From NCBI RefSeq assembly GCF_009762775.1, contig NZ_CP046401.1, forward strand, positions 4,240,001 to 4,304,000: DNA of 64,000 bases. Reading direction: 5' to 3'. The number at the start of each line of letters is the position of its first letter. The first letter of the stretch is position 1. The notes below the pieces were generated by a model. That model was not told where the DNA came from. It saw nothing but the letters and a program-made list of their open reading frames with translations, and did no database searches. Below, one piece after another: positions 26,021 to 35,107 of the stretch. The position numbers and the translations under genes are program-made. The stretch is from Maribellus comscasis (GTDB lineage Bacteria; Bacteroidota; Bacteroidia; Bacteroidales; Prolixibacteraceae).

Positions 26021-27298
26021 TTAAAGTGAAAGAGTTTCAATCTGATTTTTAATTTCAGCAAGGAATAGAGTTGCTTCTCCTCCGTCGAGCGCCTGGTGAT
26101 CGTAAGTTAACGAAAGTCCCATCATTGGAACAAAACCGTAAACCCCTTCTTCAATTTCTTTTGGGCGTGGGATGATTGTACAAACTCCCAAAATAGCAGT
26201 TTGCGGAAGATTTATTACCGGAGTAAACATTTCCACGCCGTAATTTCCAAGGTTAGAAACTGTAAATGACGCTGCTTCCGGACTTAATAAGTCAGGATTG
26301 ATACTTCCGGCACGGCTTTGTGTGGCAACTTGCTGCAGTTGGTAAGAAAGTCCTGTGATCGATAAATCGTCAGCGTTTTGAACGGCAGGAACCATAAGGC
26401 CACGATCCGTGTCAACTGCCAGTCCAAGATGAACTTTTTTGAACCATTTCATTTTGTCGCCCAGATAATGCGTGTTTGCCTGTGGAAATTTTTCCAACGC
26501 ACGAATTACAGCAAAACAAACCAAATCATTAATTGTAACATTTTGTTTGATTGTTCCTTCGGAATATTCTTTTTTGAATTTTTTGCGCAATTTCATGATT
26601 TGTCGCGCATCAGCACTCATGTGGTGTGTAAGTTGTGCCGAGTTTTGCAACGACTGGTGCATGGCGTTTGCAATCAGTTTGCGAATATTTGGAATCGATT
26701 TTACCTCGAAATCACTTCCCGATTCAAGAACAACTGCGGGTTTTGACGGAGCAGCTGCAACAGGTGCCGGTTTGGCTTTTGTTTCTGTATTTACTGCCGG
26801 TTCTGGTGTTGTTGTTTTTGAGGCTTCTTCTATATCACGGGCAATAATTCTGCCGCGGGGGCCGGAGCCTTTTAATGTTGAGATGTCAACACCCATCGAC
26901 TCCGCCATGTTTTTTGCCAATGGGGATATTCGAATTCGACTACCAGATCCGCTTTCTTCCATCTCGAATTCAATCACTTTAGGTGCTTCTTCTTCAGTTT
27001 CTTTTTCTTCCGATTCCTGAGTTACTTCGTTTCCAGGAGCGAACTCGTCAAAAGATTCTCCCGCTTTTCCGATAACCGCAACATTCGCGAGTACCGGAAT
27101 CTCATCACCTTCTTCAAAAAATGTGGCTAAAAGCACACCGCTTTCTTTTGCTTCTTCTTCAAACGATGCCTTGTCGGTTTCGTAAGAGAAAAGGATGTCT
27201 CCTTCACTAACTTCTTCTCCAACCGATTTGTACCATTGCCCAAGAATGCATGATTCTACTGACTGGCCCTGGCGCGGCATTAATACTGGTATTGCCAT
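26021..27298 (-). CDS. 2-oxoacid dehydrogenase E2 (lipoyl acyltransferase)
   Basis: A 425-residue E2 core protein. The N-terminal lipoyl domain (about 1-80) carries the modified lysine in [10 protein letters not shown] (about Lys43). After an acidic linker comes a peripheral-subunit-binding domain (about 125-160, [14 protein letters not shown]...[12 protein letters not shown]), an Ala/Pro linker, and the catalytic domain (about 195-425) ending with [13 protein letters not shown], where the active-site HxxxDG motif is conserved. It is first in the E2-E1 operon and diverges from a GntR regulator across a 184-bp promoter region with two palindromes. Confidence 0.92.
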   Translation of the reverse strand: MAIPVLMPRQGQSVESCILGQWYKSVGEEVSEGDILFSYETDKASFEEEAKESGVLLATFFEEGDEIPVLANVAVIGKAGESFDEFAPGNEVTQESEEKETEEEAPKVIEFEMEESGSGSRIRISPLAKNMAESMGVDISTLKGSGPRGRIIARDIEEASKTTTPEPAVNTETKAKPAPVAAAPSKPAVVLESGSDFEVKSIPNIRKLIANAMHQSLQNSAQLTHHMSADARQIMKLRKKFKKEYSEGTIKQNVTINDLVCFAVIRALEKFPQANTHYLGDKMKWFKKVHLGLAVDTDRGLMVPAVQNADDLSITGLSYQLQQVATQSRAGSINPDLLSPEAASFTVSNLGNYGVEMFTPVINLPQTAILGVCTIIPRPKEIEEGVYGFVPMMGLSLTYDHQALDGGEATLFLAEIKNQIETLSL

Positions 27299-27379
27299 AA
27301 TCTTACTGGTTTGTTATTTTGATTTACTTGTTATTACAAATTTTAATTATCGATTATTCTTAATATGTTGAAAATCAAT

Positions 27380-27395
27380 ATGTAATTATTTACAT
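27380..27395. promoter_or_regulatory. Palindrome 1 in the GntR/E2 divergent promoter
   Basis: ATGTAATTATTTACAT has perfect 6-bp half-sites (ATGTAA / TTACAT) around TTAT. It shares the TGTA...TACA core with palindrome 2 and lies nearer the E2 start. It is a candidate operator for the GntR protein. Confidence 0.5.
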
Positions 27396-27425
27396 TGTTT
27401 AAATCGGTGTAAAAATATATTTTAT

Positions 27426-27443
27426 AACTTGTATTTACAAGTT
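27426..27443. promoter_or_regulatory. Palindrome 2 in the GntR/E2 divergent promoter
   Basis: AACTTGTATTTACAAGTT is a perfect 18-bp palindrome (8-bp arms, TT centre). Its inner TGTATTTACA resembles HutC-subfamily GntR operators (yGTmTAkACr). It sits about 24 bp before the GntR -7 box, as expected for autoregulation. Confidence 0.65.
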
Positions 27444-27467
27444 GTTTAATATGTTTTAAAAATTTTT

Positions 27468-27475
27468 TAACTTTG
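27468..27475 (+). promoter_or_regulatory. -7 promoter box (TAACTTTG) almost touching the GntR start
   Basis: An exact TAnnTTTG match ends 7 bp before the GntR ATG at 27483. Transcription from it would begin at or next to the start codon, giving a leaderless or near-leaderless mRNA. Confidence 0.5.
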
Positions 27476-27482
27476 GAGCAAA

Positions 27483-28190
27483 ATGGGGAGCATACCACAA
27501 TACCGTCAATTATATGAGATTCTTCGAAAACACATCATGAATGGTGTTTACGGGGAAGGAAGTTTACTGCCGTCTGAAAATGAATTGTGTGCAGCACATA
27601 ATATGACCCGCCCGACAGTGAGGCATGCGCTTGATTCACTTGTAAAGGACGGATTGATTTTGAAAAAGCAGGGGAAAGGAAGTATTGTCAAAAAGCCGGT
27701 TCGGGATATCGGCATTTTATCTATTGCCGGAACAGCGTCAGCAGTTGGCGTTCGTTATCTGAAAACCGATATTTTACAAAAGCCGGTTATTCAGAAATGG
27801 GAGGAATCGTTTCCCTTTGAACTTTCGGAACTGGAACAGGAAGCCGGATGTGTTTATATGGAACGACTTCGTTTTGTTGAAGGAGCTCCTGTTTTTTACG
27901 ATATTAATCATCTTCCGAATATTCATATTCCCCGGATTACCAATCGTTCATTTGAAAATAAATCGCTGTTTGACATTTTACGGCAGACTTATCAGATTGA
28001 AATATTGGGAGGTGAGCAAAAACTTAAGGCTATTAAACCTGATGCTAAGATTAAAAAACTCCTTCAACTTAAAAGTGGCCAACCGGTTTTGTATATCGAA
28101 CGAAAGCTTGCAACAAACAAAGAAGGATTTAATATTTATTCTACTATATATTTTAATTCGGAAAAGCATGCAATTTTCGGCCGCTTTTAA
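27483..28190 (+). CDS. GntR-family regulator, HutC/UTRA type
   Basis: A 235-residue transcription factor. An N-terminal winged helix (about 5-72: YEILRKHIMNGVYGEGSLLPSENELCAAHNMTRPTVRHALDSLV...KKQGKGSIV) is typical of GntR. The rest (about 90-230) is a UTRA effector domain with the VYMERLRFVEGAPVFYDINHLP strand pair and a final YSTIYFNSEKHAIFGRF. It diverges from the E2-E1 operon and most likely controls it and itself through the palindromes between them. The ligand is unknown; UTRA domains bind sugar phosphates, amino-acid derivatives or fatty acids. Confidence 0.92.
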   Translation: MGSIPQYRQLYEILRKHIMNGVYGEGSLLPSENELCAAHNMTRPTVRHALDSLVKDGLILKKQGKGSIVKKPVRDIGILSIAGTASAVGVRYLKTDILQKPVIQKWEESFPFELSELEQEAGCVYMERLRFVEGAPVFYDINHLPNIHIPRITNRSFENKSLFDILRQTYQIEILGGEQKLKAIKPDAKIKKLLQLKSGQPVLYIERKLATNKEGFNIYSTIYFNSEKHAIFGRF

Positions 28191-28254
28191 ATCTAAATAA
28201 GCAGGCTTCAATAAAATAAGCGCCTAAAAATTTTTAACTCCAATCATATAATCC

Positions 28255-28262
28255 TACTTTTG
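28255..28262 (+). promoter_or_regulatory. -7 promoter box (TACTTTTG) for the hydrolase gene
   Basis: An exact TAnnTTTG match lies 120 bp before the hydrolase start, with a T-rich TTTTTAAC about 20 bp upstream. The leader it implies holds a small stem (GCCCG 28331-28335 with CGGGC 28359-28363). Confidence 0.45.
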
Positions 28263-28381
28263 ACCGCTATTTTTTTTAAACCAATTCATTTACAGTGCAA
28301 AAATGAATTAGAATTTACTCATGTTGTTCTGCCCGGGAATTTTTTGGAATGTATTTATCGGGCGGGAAATAAAGTAAAAGT

Positions 28382-29284
28382 ATGATTGCAGAGAATTTAG
28401 AACTGGTTGAACCGGTTAATAAAGAAGGAATAAGGGCTACATTTCAAAATGAAAAATACGGCCGGCACCCAAGGAATAACTTTGATATATGGATGGCTGA
28501 TTCTATAGAACCCACACCTTTGGTTATATACATTCATGGCGGAGGTTTTATTGGCGGAGATAAATCAAAATATTACTCATCTGATGATATGGTTCGTTTT
28601 CTTCGTTCGGGGGTTTCAGTTGCGGTTATTAATTACCGGTTTATGAACGAGGCGCCCTACGGGATTTTAGCCAGTTTAAATGATTCAAAGCGTTGTCTTC
28701 AGTATATCCGTTACAATGCAAAAAAATATAATATCGATAAAAATCGTGTTGCATGTTCAGGAGGGTCTGCGGGAGCAGGCACATCATTGTGGCTTGCTTT
28801 TTCTGTTGACATGGCAGAACCGGAAAGCGAAAATCCGGTGCTTCGCGAGTCGACAAGAATAACGTGCGCGGGAGCATTTGCAACGCAATCAACTTATGAT
28901 ATTTGCCGCTGGGACAAAATTATAGGTTTGCCTAAAGATAATTCACCGGAGAAGATGCTGGAAATTGCACAGGCATTTGGTTTTAACTCGGCCGATTACA
29001 TAAAAACCCCGGAGGCAGAAGTCGTTCGAAAGGAGCTCGATTTTTTGGAGAAAATGAATAAAAATGCCTCTCCTTTTTTTGTGTTTAATAAACAAGCAGG
29101 TGGCGCACCAATGAATCAGGACGAATTAAATCATCATCCAAATCATGCCATGGCATTACTGGAAAGAGCAAAGGAGGTGGAAGCCGAAGCCATTGTTTAT
29201 GCTCCGGAAATTGGAATCGTTGATCCTTCAGGAAAGGATTTGGTTGATTTTTTCCTGGGTAAATTCAATTTGGAAGAGAAGTAA
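28382..29284 (+). CDS. Alpha/beta-hydrolase, HSL-like esterase
   Basis: A 300-residue serine hydrolase. The oxyanion-hole motif HGGGFIGGD (about 51-59) and nucleophile elbow GGSAGAG (about 125-131, Ser about 127) mark the hormone-sensitive-lipase-like branch. The late acid and base are less clear; HHPNHA near 255 may supply the His. There is no signal peptide, so it is cytoplasmic. Substrates in this branch include acetylated sugars and short-chain esters; none can be picked here. It follows the GntR gene by 191 bp and has its own promoter box, so it may or may not be in that regulon. Confidence 0.83.
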   Translation: MIAENLELVEPVNKEGIRATFQNEKYGRHPRNNFDIWMADSIEPTPLVIYIHGGGFIGGDKSKYYSSDDMVRFLRSGVSVAVINYRFMNEAPYGILASLNDSKRCLQYIRYNAKKYNIDKNRVACSGGSAGAGTSLWLAFSVDMAEPESENPVLRESTRITCAGAFATQSTYDICRWDKIIGLPKDNSPEKMLEIAQAFGFNSADYIKTPEAEVVRKELDFLEKMNKNASPFFVFNKQAGGAPMNQDELNHHPNHAMALLERAKEVEAEAIVYAPEIGIVDPSGKDLVDFFLGKFNLEEK

Positions 29285-29398
29285 TATTTATTCAATGTGT
29301 CTGAATAAATATTCATTTTTTGTTCTGAAAACTTTTAAAATCACATAAAAATATTCATCTTTGCGGCCGATAAAAATGTTGATAACGAAAAGAATACA

Positions 29399-30721
29399 AT
29401 GAAGGTTTTAAAATTTGGTGGTACCTCGGTTGGTTCGCCCGAAAATATGAGAGCGGTAATGAAACTGGTTACCGACGGAGAACAAAAAATTGTAGTTTTA
29501 TCGGCCATGTCGGGTACTACAAACTCTTTGGTTGAAATAGCAAATTATCTTCATAAAAGAAATAAGGACACAGCCCGTATTTTTATAGGGAAACTGGAAA
29601 CCAAATACAAAAAGGTTGTTGAAAAGCTCTTCGAAACAGAAGAGAATAAAACACTCGGACAAAAGGTGCTAAAAGAAAGCTTTAACACCATAAAATCGTT
29701 TACTTCGGGGAAATTTAGCCTGGTAGGTGAAAATACTATTTTGGCTCAGGGAGAATTAATTTCTACCCAATTATTTGCCTTGTTGATGGAAGAAAACGGA
29801 TTCAATGTAAAATTGCTTCCTGCACTTGATTTTATGCGAATAGATGAAGATAAATCAGCAGACCAGACAGCTATTCGGAAAAATCTGAAGAAAGTTCTTA
29901 AAAAAACCGGAGAAGCCGATTATTATATCACTCAAGGATTTATCTGCCGGAATACAGACGGGGATATTGACAATTTGCAACGAGGGGGGAGTGATTATAC
30001 CGCTTCTTTAATTGGAGCGGCGGTTGATGTGGAAGAAATTCAAATCTGGACTGATATTGATGGGTTTCATAATAATGATCCGCGGTATGTGGGAAATACC
30101 AAGAAAATAGAACAGCTTTCATTTAACGAAGCGGCTGAGTTGGCTTATTTTGGAGCGAAGATTTTGCATCCGCACACGGTGCTTCCTGCCCGGGTTCATA
30201 ATATTCCTGTTCGTTTGAAAAATACCATGAATCCTTCTGATAGTGGAACGTTGATTACAGCGGAGTCTGACGGGACAGGTATTAAAGCTGTTGCTGCAAA
30301 AGACGGAATTACAGCGATTAAAATTCGCTCCGGAAGAATGTTTATGGCTTATGGGTTTTTGAAAAATGTATTTCAGATTTTTGAGAAATACAAAACGCCC
30401 ATCGATATGATTTCAACTTCAGAGGTTGCCGTTTCGCTAACAATTGATAATGTATGGAATTTAAGTCAGATCAGAGCTGAGCTTGACCAGTACGGAACTG
30501 TGGAAATCGACGATGAAATGACTATTATTTGTATTGTTGGCGATATTATTCAGGAGGAGAAAGGTTTTGCATCAAAAGTATTTAATGCGCTTGATGGAAT
30601 TCCAATTCGTATGATTTCTTACGGAGGGAGCCGACACAACATTTCGGTACTTGTTCCTACTTCGCGAAAAAAAGAAACGCTTCAGGCACTTAGCGACGAT
30701 TTGCTAAACAATGGAAATTAA
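29399..30721 (+). CDS. lysC: Aspartate kinase (monofunctional)
   Basis: A 440-residue enzyme that phosphorylates L-aspartate, the first step toward lysine, threonine, methionine and diaminopimelate. KFGGTSVGSPENM at the N-terminus is the kinase signature, and GRGGSDYTA-like LQRGGSDYTASLIGAA at about 195 is the second. The last 140 residues hold two ACT domains (AIKIRSGRM...FLKNVFQIFEKYKTPIDMISTSEVAVS and TIICIVGDI). It is not fused to homoserine dehydrogenase. An ATCTTTG promoter-like box lies about 40 bp upstream, and a strong hairpin terminator follows. Confidence 0.93.
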   Translation: MKVLKFGGTSVGSPENMRAVMKLVTDGEQKIVVLSAMSGTTNSLVEIANYLHKRNKDTARIFIGKLETKYKKVVEKLFETEENKTLGQKVLKESFNTIKSFTSGKFSLVGENTILAQGELISTQLFALLMEENGFNVKLLPALDFMRIDEDKSADQTAIRKNLKKVLKKTGEADYYITQGFICRNTDGDIDNLQRGGSDYTASLIGAAVDVEEIQIWTDIDGFHNNDPRYVGNTKKIEQLSFNEAAELAYFGAKILHPHTVLPARVHNIPVRLKNTMNPSDSGTLITAESDGTGIKAVAAKDGITAIKIRSGRMFMAYGFLKNVFQIFEKYKTPIDMISTSEVAVSLTIDNVWNLSQIRAELDQYGTVEIDDEMTIICIVGDIIQEEKGFASKVFNALDGIPIRMISYGGSRHNISVLVPTSRKKETLQALSDDLLNNGN

Positions 30722-30736
30722 ATAACTGCAAAAAAG

Positions 30737-30771
30737 AAAAATGGCATCTTATCACGGGGTGTCATTTTTTT
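30737..30771. terminator. Terminator between lysC and the convergent MBL gene
   Basis: AAAAATGGCATC (30737-30748) pairs with GGTGTCATTTTT (30758-30769), with two G-U wobbles and flanking A and T runs, so it can serve both converging genes. Confidence 0.8.
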
Positions 30772-30773
30772 GT

Positions 30774-31538
30774 TTAAATTTTTATTTGTATCACTTCACC
30801 CGCTTCGTAGCGCGAAGTTAATTTTACCTTGAACCGGGTTTCCAGAGCTTGGATTTCTTTAAAAGCAATTTCAGGTGAATTGTTCTCTTTTGATAAATGA
30901 CTGAGAAAAACACATTCCAGATGATCCCCCGCATGATTGTCGAGAAGTTGAAAAGCCTGATTATTGGAAAGATGTCCGTATGCAGAGGCTATTCTTCTTT
31001 TTAATATGTAAGGATAACGCCCTTCCCAGAGCATTTTTTCATCGTAGTTGGTTTCGAGAAAAAGCGCGTCACATTTTTCCAGATGAAACTGAACGTTTTC
31101 GCAAGCTTCTCCGATATCGGTAAAAACACCAATATTTTTTCCAGCGTATTCAATTCTAAATGAGCAAGGTTCAACTGCATCATGGTTTTTTAGAAACGGA
31201 TAAACTGCAAATTCTCCAATATTAATTTCGCTGGCAGGTTCAAAAAAACGCGGATAATCGGGCCTGAGATTTTTGTAGGCTGCATTGTATGTTTTTGCAG
31301 TAATGTAAACAGGAACATGCAATCGTTTAGCTAAAACCCTTGCTCCTCGCAAATGGTCGCTGTGTTCGTGCGATATAAAAACTGCCTTTAATTTGGCCGA
31401 ATCCAATTCTTTTTCCTTCATACGAAGCAGAATTTGTTTACACGAAATTCCGGCATCAACTAAAATGGCATCTTTTTTATTTCCAATATAGTAGCAGTTT
31501 CCGTTGCTCCCTGATGCTATTGCACAAATCTCCAGCAT
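30774..31538 (-). CDS. MBL-fold metallohydrolase (YycJ/WalJ-like)
   Basis: A 254-residue metallo-beta-lactamase-fold protein. The dinuclear zinc motif SHEHSDHLRG (about residues 55-64) is intact, and further ligands lie in KNHD, FTDIG and SHLSKEN. GSNGNCYYIG at the start and AYGHLSNNQAFQLL in the second half are characteristic of the YycJ/WalJ group, proposed 5'-3' DNA exonucleases or housekeeping nucleases. It starts 31 bp after the upstream GH78 stop and ends opposite lysC. Confidence 0.9.
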   Translation of the reverse strand: MLEICAIASGSNGNCYYIGNKKDAILVDAGISCKQILLRMKEKELDSAKLKAVFISHEHSDHLRGARVLAKRLHVPVYITAKTYNAAYKNLRPDYPRFFEPASEINIGEFAVYPFLKNHDAVEPCSFRIEYAGKNIGVFTDIGEACENVQFHLEKCDALFLETNYDEKMLWEGRYPYILKRRIASAYGHLSNNQAFQLLDNHAGDHLECVFLSHLSKENNSPEIAFKEIQALETRFKVKLTSRYEAGEVIQIKI

Positions 31539-31568
31539 TTTTCCTTCTTTTTGCGCTCGCGAAAGTAA

Positions 31569-33833
31569 TTATTTTTTTGCTGAAATCCGGTAATTTCCAC
31601 CTTTAAGCTGCAACAAATTTCTAGACATACCGAGATAGTGGATTTGAGAAGCAGGAGTATGATTTTCGCCGTTTACCAATATATTATTTAACTCTGAAGG
31701 AATAAGAACAAAGGCTTCACTGTTCCCCGGAACCGACAGATCCATTTCCCATAAGCCAGCGTTTGAATTTAAAGAACACTCAATGCCCCCCCGAATGGTA
31801 GGTACCCTGATTTCAAGTTCTTCCAGTCCGGTTGGCTGAGGATTTACCGTAAATGTTTTAAATCCCGGATCCAGAGGCTGGATACCCAGCAAACGTCGGG
31901 GAATAATATTTCCCGGCGCTGCGCCCCATGCGTGGTTCCAGGTTAGATTGGGCTTGTAATATTCATCCCAAGCTTCAGTGGTCATGGTTGAACCAACATT
32001 TAACATGTTTATCCAGCTGCGTTTACTTTCCGATGTTATCAAATCCAGAGCGTATTCTGCTTCGCCTGCATTGTATAGCGCTTCCAGCAAGTATTGCGCA
32101 CCGTAAACACTACAGGCCATCCCCTTGGTTTTTAGAAATTCGGCAACTGATTTTATGTTCTCCTGCGGAACCAGATTAAAAGCGAGAGGAAGCATATTGG
32201 CATGTAAACTTGAATGATCGGTACCAATGCCGTCTGTAAAGATTCCGTTTTCTTTATTAAACATGTTTTTCATAATACTTGCCTGAACTTTTTTGGCCTG
32301 AGTTTTAAAGAAATCTGCATCTTCTTTTTTCTCCAGGGCGCCGGCAATCTCACTCATGCAATTAAGCGCATAAAAATGAAAGGCGTTTACCACTGTATTG
32401 TAATCTGTAAAAACATATCCATCGCGTTCGCCTTCGGGAGTTGGGCCTGCATTGCTGGCCTGCTTTTTCCCCACAGGCGTTCCTGCCGGCCAATCAACAA
32501 TATCTCTAAAACCCTCTCCTGTATAATGAATGCTTTTAAGGAATTCAGGTGTTACTTTCCCCGTTCTTGTGCTGATTAATCCATCTTCCCGCGCAAGATC
32601 AATAAGCGTTTTCTTTTTCAAATCGTCGTAAACTGTTGCCAGAAATTCCGTGTCGCCGGTGTACATATAGTGCTCACGGGCCATCATTACCGAATGCATT
32701 TGCCACTCAGTTGGCCAGCTTGCATGCGCGATTAAAAAAGCTGCCGTATATTGTGCTGCTGAGTATTCACGGTCAACGGAATAATGCCCCAGTTGCTGGA
32801 TGTAGGCATCGGCCTCATACGGCATACGTTCGCGGTTACCGTCGCAATATACTCCCAGAAACGGAGTGGCTTTTAATGTGTATTTGCATAAATCCCACAC
32901 TTTGTTTAAGTTATTGTCCGGACTTTCAAAATGTGATGCTTCGTCGTCGAAATAATAAAAGAGCGCCTTTTGAACTACACTGTTTACTTCCATATTTTCA
33001 GTGCCGTTTATTTCAACATAACGAAAAGGAAGAACTTCCGGGTAAAAGGGTGCGAGCTTCTGACTGTGTGGATAACGTGCATCGTGACGCGGAATTTCGA
33101 CCTGATAATTGTGCGTTCCTTTTTTTAAAACGGTTTCATATTTATAAAATCCGATGTTGGAAACCCCGGGATTTTTATTTACTGTAAAATCAAAGTTTTT
33201 CCGCTCGCCCAGAAATATAATGAGTCTCTCCCCTTCCTTCTTTGCCGTTACCCGAATATCAAGTGTAGCAAAAGCAGCTTTTCCAAAGTCAGCAAACCAA
33301 CTGTTGGCCGAAGATTTTTCAAAAGTAACCGGAAGCAACGAAAAGAAACTTGCCATTTGGCGGTCTTCGGCAACCCATTTTTCTTCCTCAAACTGAACCC
33401 ACTTGCTTTGCCCCGGCCATTCTTTATTTTGGTTTAAATCACCTGTGATAAATTTTTGCGCCTGGCTGTATTTACTTTCATAACTATTTTCTCCCCACAC
33501 TTTTACTTTCCACCAGTAACTTGTGTTTGGCTGTAGTTTTTTCCCCCGATAAGAAATATTCTGTGAGTTTGCCGACTGCATTTTGCCACTGTCCCACAAA
33601 TCTGCTTTGTCTTCCTGAAGTAAACCGGGTGAACTGGCTACAAGAATTTGACAGGCGGTTTGGGATACCCCTTGTTGCGGGAAAATCCACCCAAATTCAG
33701 GCTCTGAATCTGTGATAACGGCTATTTCGGGAGCCCTCAGTAGTTCTGTTAATAAACCAGTTGGCTCGTAAGAATCTTGACCAAAAGTGGAAAAACAAAC
33801 AAAGATGAAAGCGATAAGTATAAAATTTTTCAT
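31569..33833 (-). CDS. Exported alpha-L-rhamnosidase-like glycoside hydrolase (GH78)
   Basis: A 754-residue secreted or periplasmic enzyme. It has a signal peptide (ending STFGQ), a fibronectin-like N-terminal domain (PEFGWIFP, SYWWKVKVWG), a beta-sandwich at about 150-300, and an (alpha/alpha)6 barrel from about 310. The GH78 motif CDGNRERMPYEADAYIQ (about 327-343) supplies the general acid Glu, and STMTTEAWDE followed by NHAWGAAPG (about 625-650) matches the second catalytic region. Family members remove terminal L-rhamnose from pectin, ulvan or glycosides. No SusCD pair or other CAZyme adjoins it, unlike a typical polysaccharide utilisation locus. Confidence 0.88.
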   Translation of the reverse strand: MKNFILIAFIFVCFSTFGQDSYEPTGLLTELLRAPEIAVITDSEPEFGWIFPQQGVSQTACQILVASSPGLLQEDKADLWDSGKMQSANSQNISYRGKKLQPNTSYWWKVKVWGENSYESKYSQAQKFITGDLNQNKEWPGQSKWVQFEEEKWVAEDRQMASFFSLLPVTFEKSSANSWFADFGKAAFATLDIRVTAKKEGERLIIFLGERKNFDFTVNKNPGVSNIGFYKYETVLKKGTHNYQVEIPRHDARYPHSQKLAPFYPEVLPFRYVEINGTENMEVNSVVQKALFYYFDDEASHFESPDNNLNKVWDLCKYTLKATPFLGVYCDGNRERMPYEADAYIQQLGHYSVDREYSAAQYTAAFLIAHASWPTEWQMHSVMMAREHYMYTGDTEFLATVYDDLKKKTLIDLAREDGLISTRTGKVTPEFLKSIHYTGEGFRDIVDWPAGTPVGKKQASNAGPTPEGERDGYVFTDYNTVVNAFHFYALNCMSEIAGALEKKEDADFFKTQAKKVQASIMKNMFNKENGIFTDGIGTDHSSLHANMLPLAFNLVPQENIKSVAEFLKTKGMACSVYGAQYLLEALYNAGEAEYALDLITSESKRSWINMLNVGSTMTTEAWDEYYKPNLTWNHAWGAAPGNIIPRRLLGIQPLDPGFKTFTVNPQPTGLEELEIRVPTIRGGIECSLNSNAGLWEMDLSVPGNSEAFVLIPSELNNILVNGENHTPASQIHYLGMSRNLLQLKGGNYRISAKK

Positions 33834-33880
33834 GGTTCAGGTTACAATTCGTTTATTGTTTTCAAAAATAATAAAGAGAA

Positions 33881-34933
33881 TTAACTTTTCCCTTTTAAAT
33901 ATTTTTTGGGAGCAAAATATCGCCGCCAAAAAGGTAGCCGGGTAAATGATGTATATGTAATCAGCCAGTTAAAAAGACGATAGCGAAGCAGGAAATGCAG
34001 GACTTTGTAACTTAAAAACACAAAAGGAAGCCCGGTAATAAAAATCGTTGTCCAAAAAACGAGATTAAAATGGGCATGCAGAAAACTGTCTTTGGGGGCT
34101 AACTTTGAAGTGAGAAAAAGCGGAATTATGGAAAAAATTAACCACCATACAACTGCTACAAAAAGATGTGGTGTTTGAATGGCTTTTCGGGGGCAAATAT
34201 TCATACAGTGCATACAACTTTCACACTTTTTGGTCCAAAACGGACGATTGTTTTTTATCTGAATGGCTTGAACCGGGCATTGTTTTTCACAAATCCGGCA
34301 GCCATCGCATTTGTTTCCTGCAATATATGTTTTAGCCAGTGCAAATCTTCCAAAGAGATAATATCCTATTGAGATTGGACTGACCATCAGATCAAGAGGA
34401 AGCGAGAGTAATCCTTTAAAAAATTGTTTCTCTGTAATCAATTTTACGGCAACGTTTTGAGTGATTCTTTTACAACGCATAAAAATAGACTCTACAACTT
34501 TTTCCCGTAAGCCCGGGTGAATTGAAATCCAGTTTGATGGCAAGTCCATGGGTTGCATCCCAATAATTCGAAAGCCTTTCAATTTTAAAATCAAAGCCGG
34601 TAAAAGTTGAGCAAGCCCGCTCATGCCTGGCGTAAATAATTTTGAAAGTTTCATTCCCGCCCGCGTATTTATAAGAAAAACTTTGTTTTTCTGTTTTGGG
34701 AAGCGGAGCAAAAAGTCAATAACAACAGGAGGGGCATTAAAACCGTGTGTGGGATAGCAAAAGCCAATTAAAGAATTTTTCCCAACTTCATCAGCACCGA
34801 CGCGGAGAGAAGGAGATATTTTTGTGATTTCTGTTTCGATTTTGTTTTCAGAGAAGTATTCAGCAATCCAGTTGGCAACAGCCCTGGCATTACCCGTGCC
34901 GGTAAAATAATAGATTTTCAGGTTGTCAATCAT
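33881..34933 (-). CDS. EFR1-type flavodoxin/ferredoxin fusion with membrane C-terminus
   Basis: A 350-residue putative electron-transfer protein. The N-terminal flavodoxin-like domain (about 1-150) has the FMN phosphate loop FTGTGNARAV. Two [4Fe-4S] clusters follow at about 210-245 (CDGCRICEKQC and CESCMHCMNIC with trailing Pro). The last 100 residues hold two to three hydrophobic helices (LFVAVVWWLIFSIIPLF, FWTTIFITGLPFVFLSY), so it is probably membrane-bound, facing the cytoplasm. EFR1 proteins usually end after the ferredoxin domain; the membrane tail is notable. Partner and function are unknown. Confidence 0.85.
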   Translation of the reverse strand: MIDNLKIYYFTGTGNARAVANWIAEYFSENKIETEITKISPSLRVGADEVGKNSLIGFCYPTHGFNAPPVVIDFLLRFPKQKNKVFLINTRAGMKLSKLFTPGMSGLAQLLPALILKLKGFRIIGMQPMDLPSNWISIHPGLREKVVESIFMRCKRITQNVAVKLITEKQFFKGLLSLPLDLMVSPISIGYYLFGRFALAKTYIAGNKCDGCRICEKQCPVQAIQIKNNRPFWTKKCESCMHCMNICPRKAIQTPHLFVAVVWWLIFSIIPLFLTSKLAPKDSFLHAHFNLVFWTTIFITGLPFVFLSYKVLHFLLRYRLFNWLITYTSFTRLPFWRRYFAPKKYLKGKS

Positions 34934-35107
34934 AGCTGAAGGTTTTCCTGTAAATTTAAAATAGAAAACAATAAGAAGGGTAAGAAACTGCCGGATATTT
35001 TAAAAGTTATTTTGTGTTAAAATTTATTTCTGCTTACAACATAAAAGAAGGGGATTGTATATACTTTCCTGTATTATGCAGTATCAATTGATAATTTTCG
35101 GAAAAGT

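Noticed and set aside
26472..27020. Open frame of 182 codons opposite the E2 gene
   Set aside because: Antisense to the E2 lipoyl and linker regions, whose Ala/Pro/Glu codons keep the opposite frame open.
32636..33187. Open frame of 183 codons on the plus strand inside the GH78 gene
   Set aside because: It is antisense to a well-supported gene, rich in Cys, His and Arg, and has no recognisable domain.
31569..33833. Polysaccharide utilisation locus around the GH78 gene
   Set aside because: No SusC/SusD pair, sulfatase, other glycoside hydrolase or hybrid regulator adjoins it.
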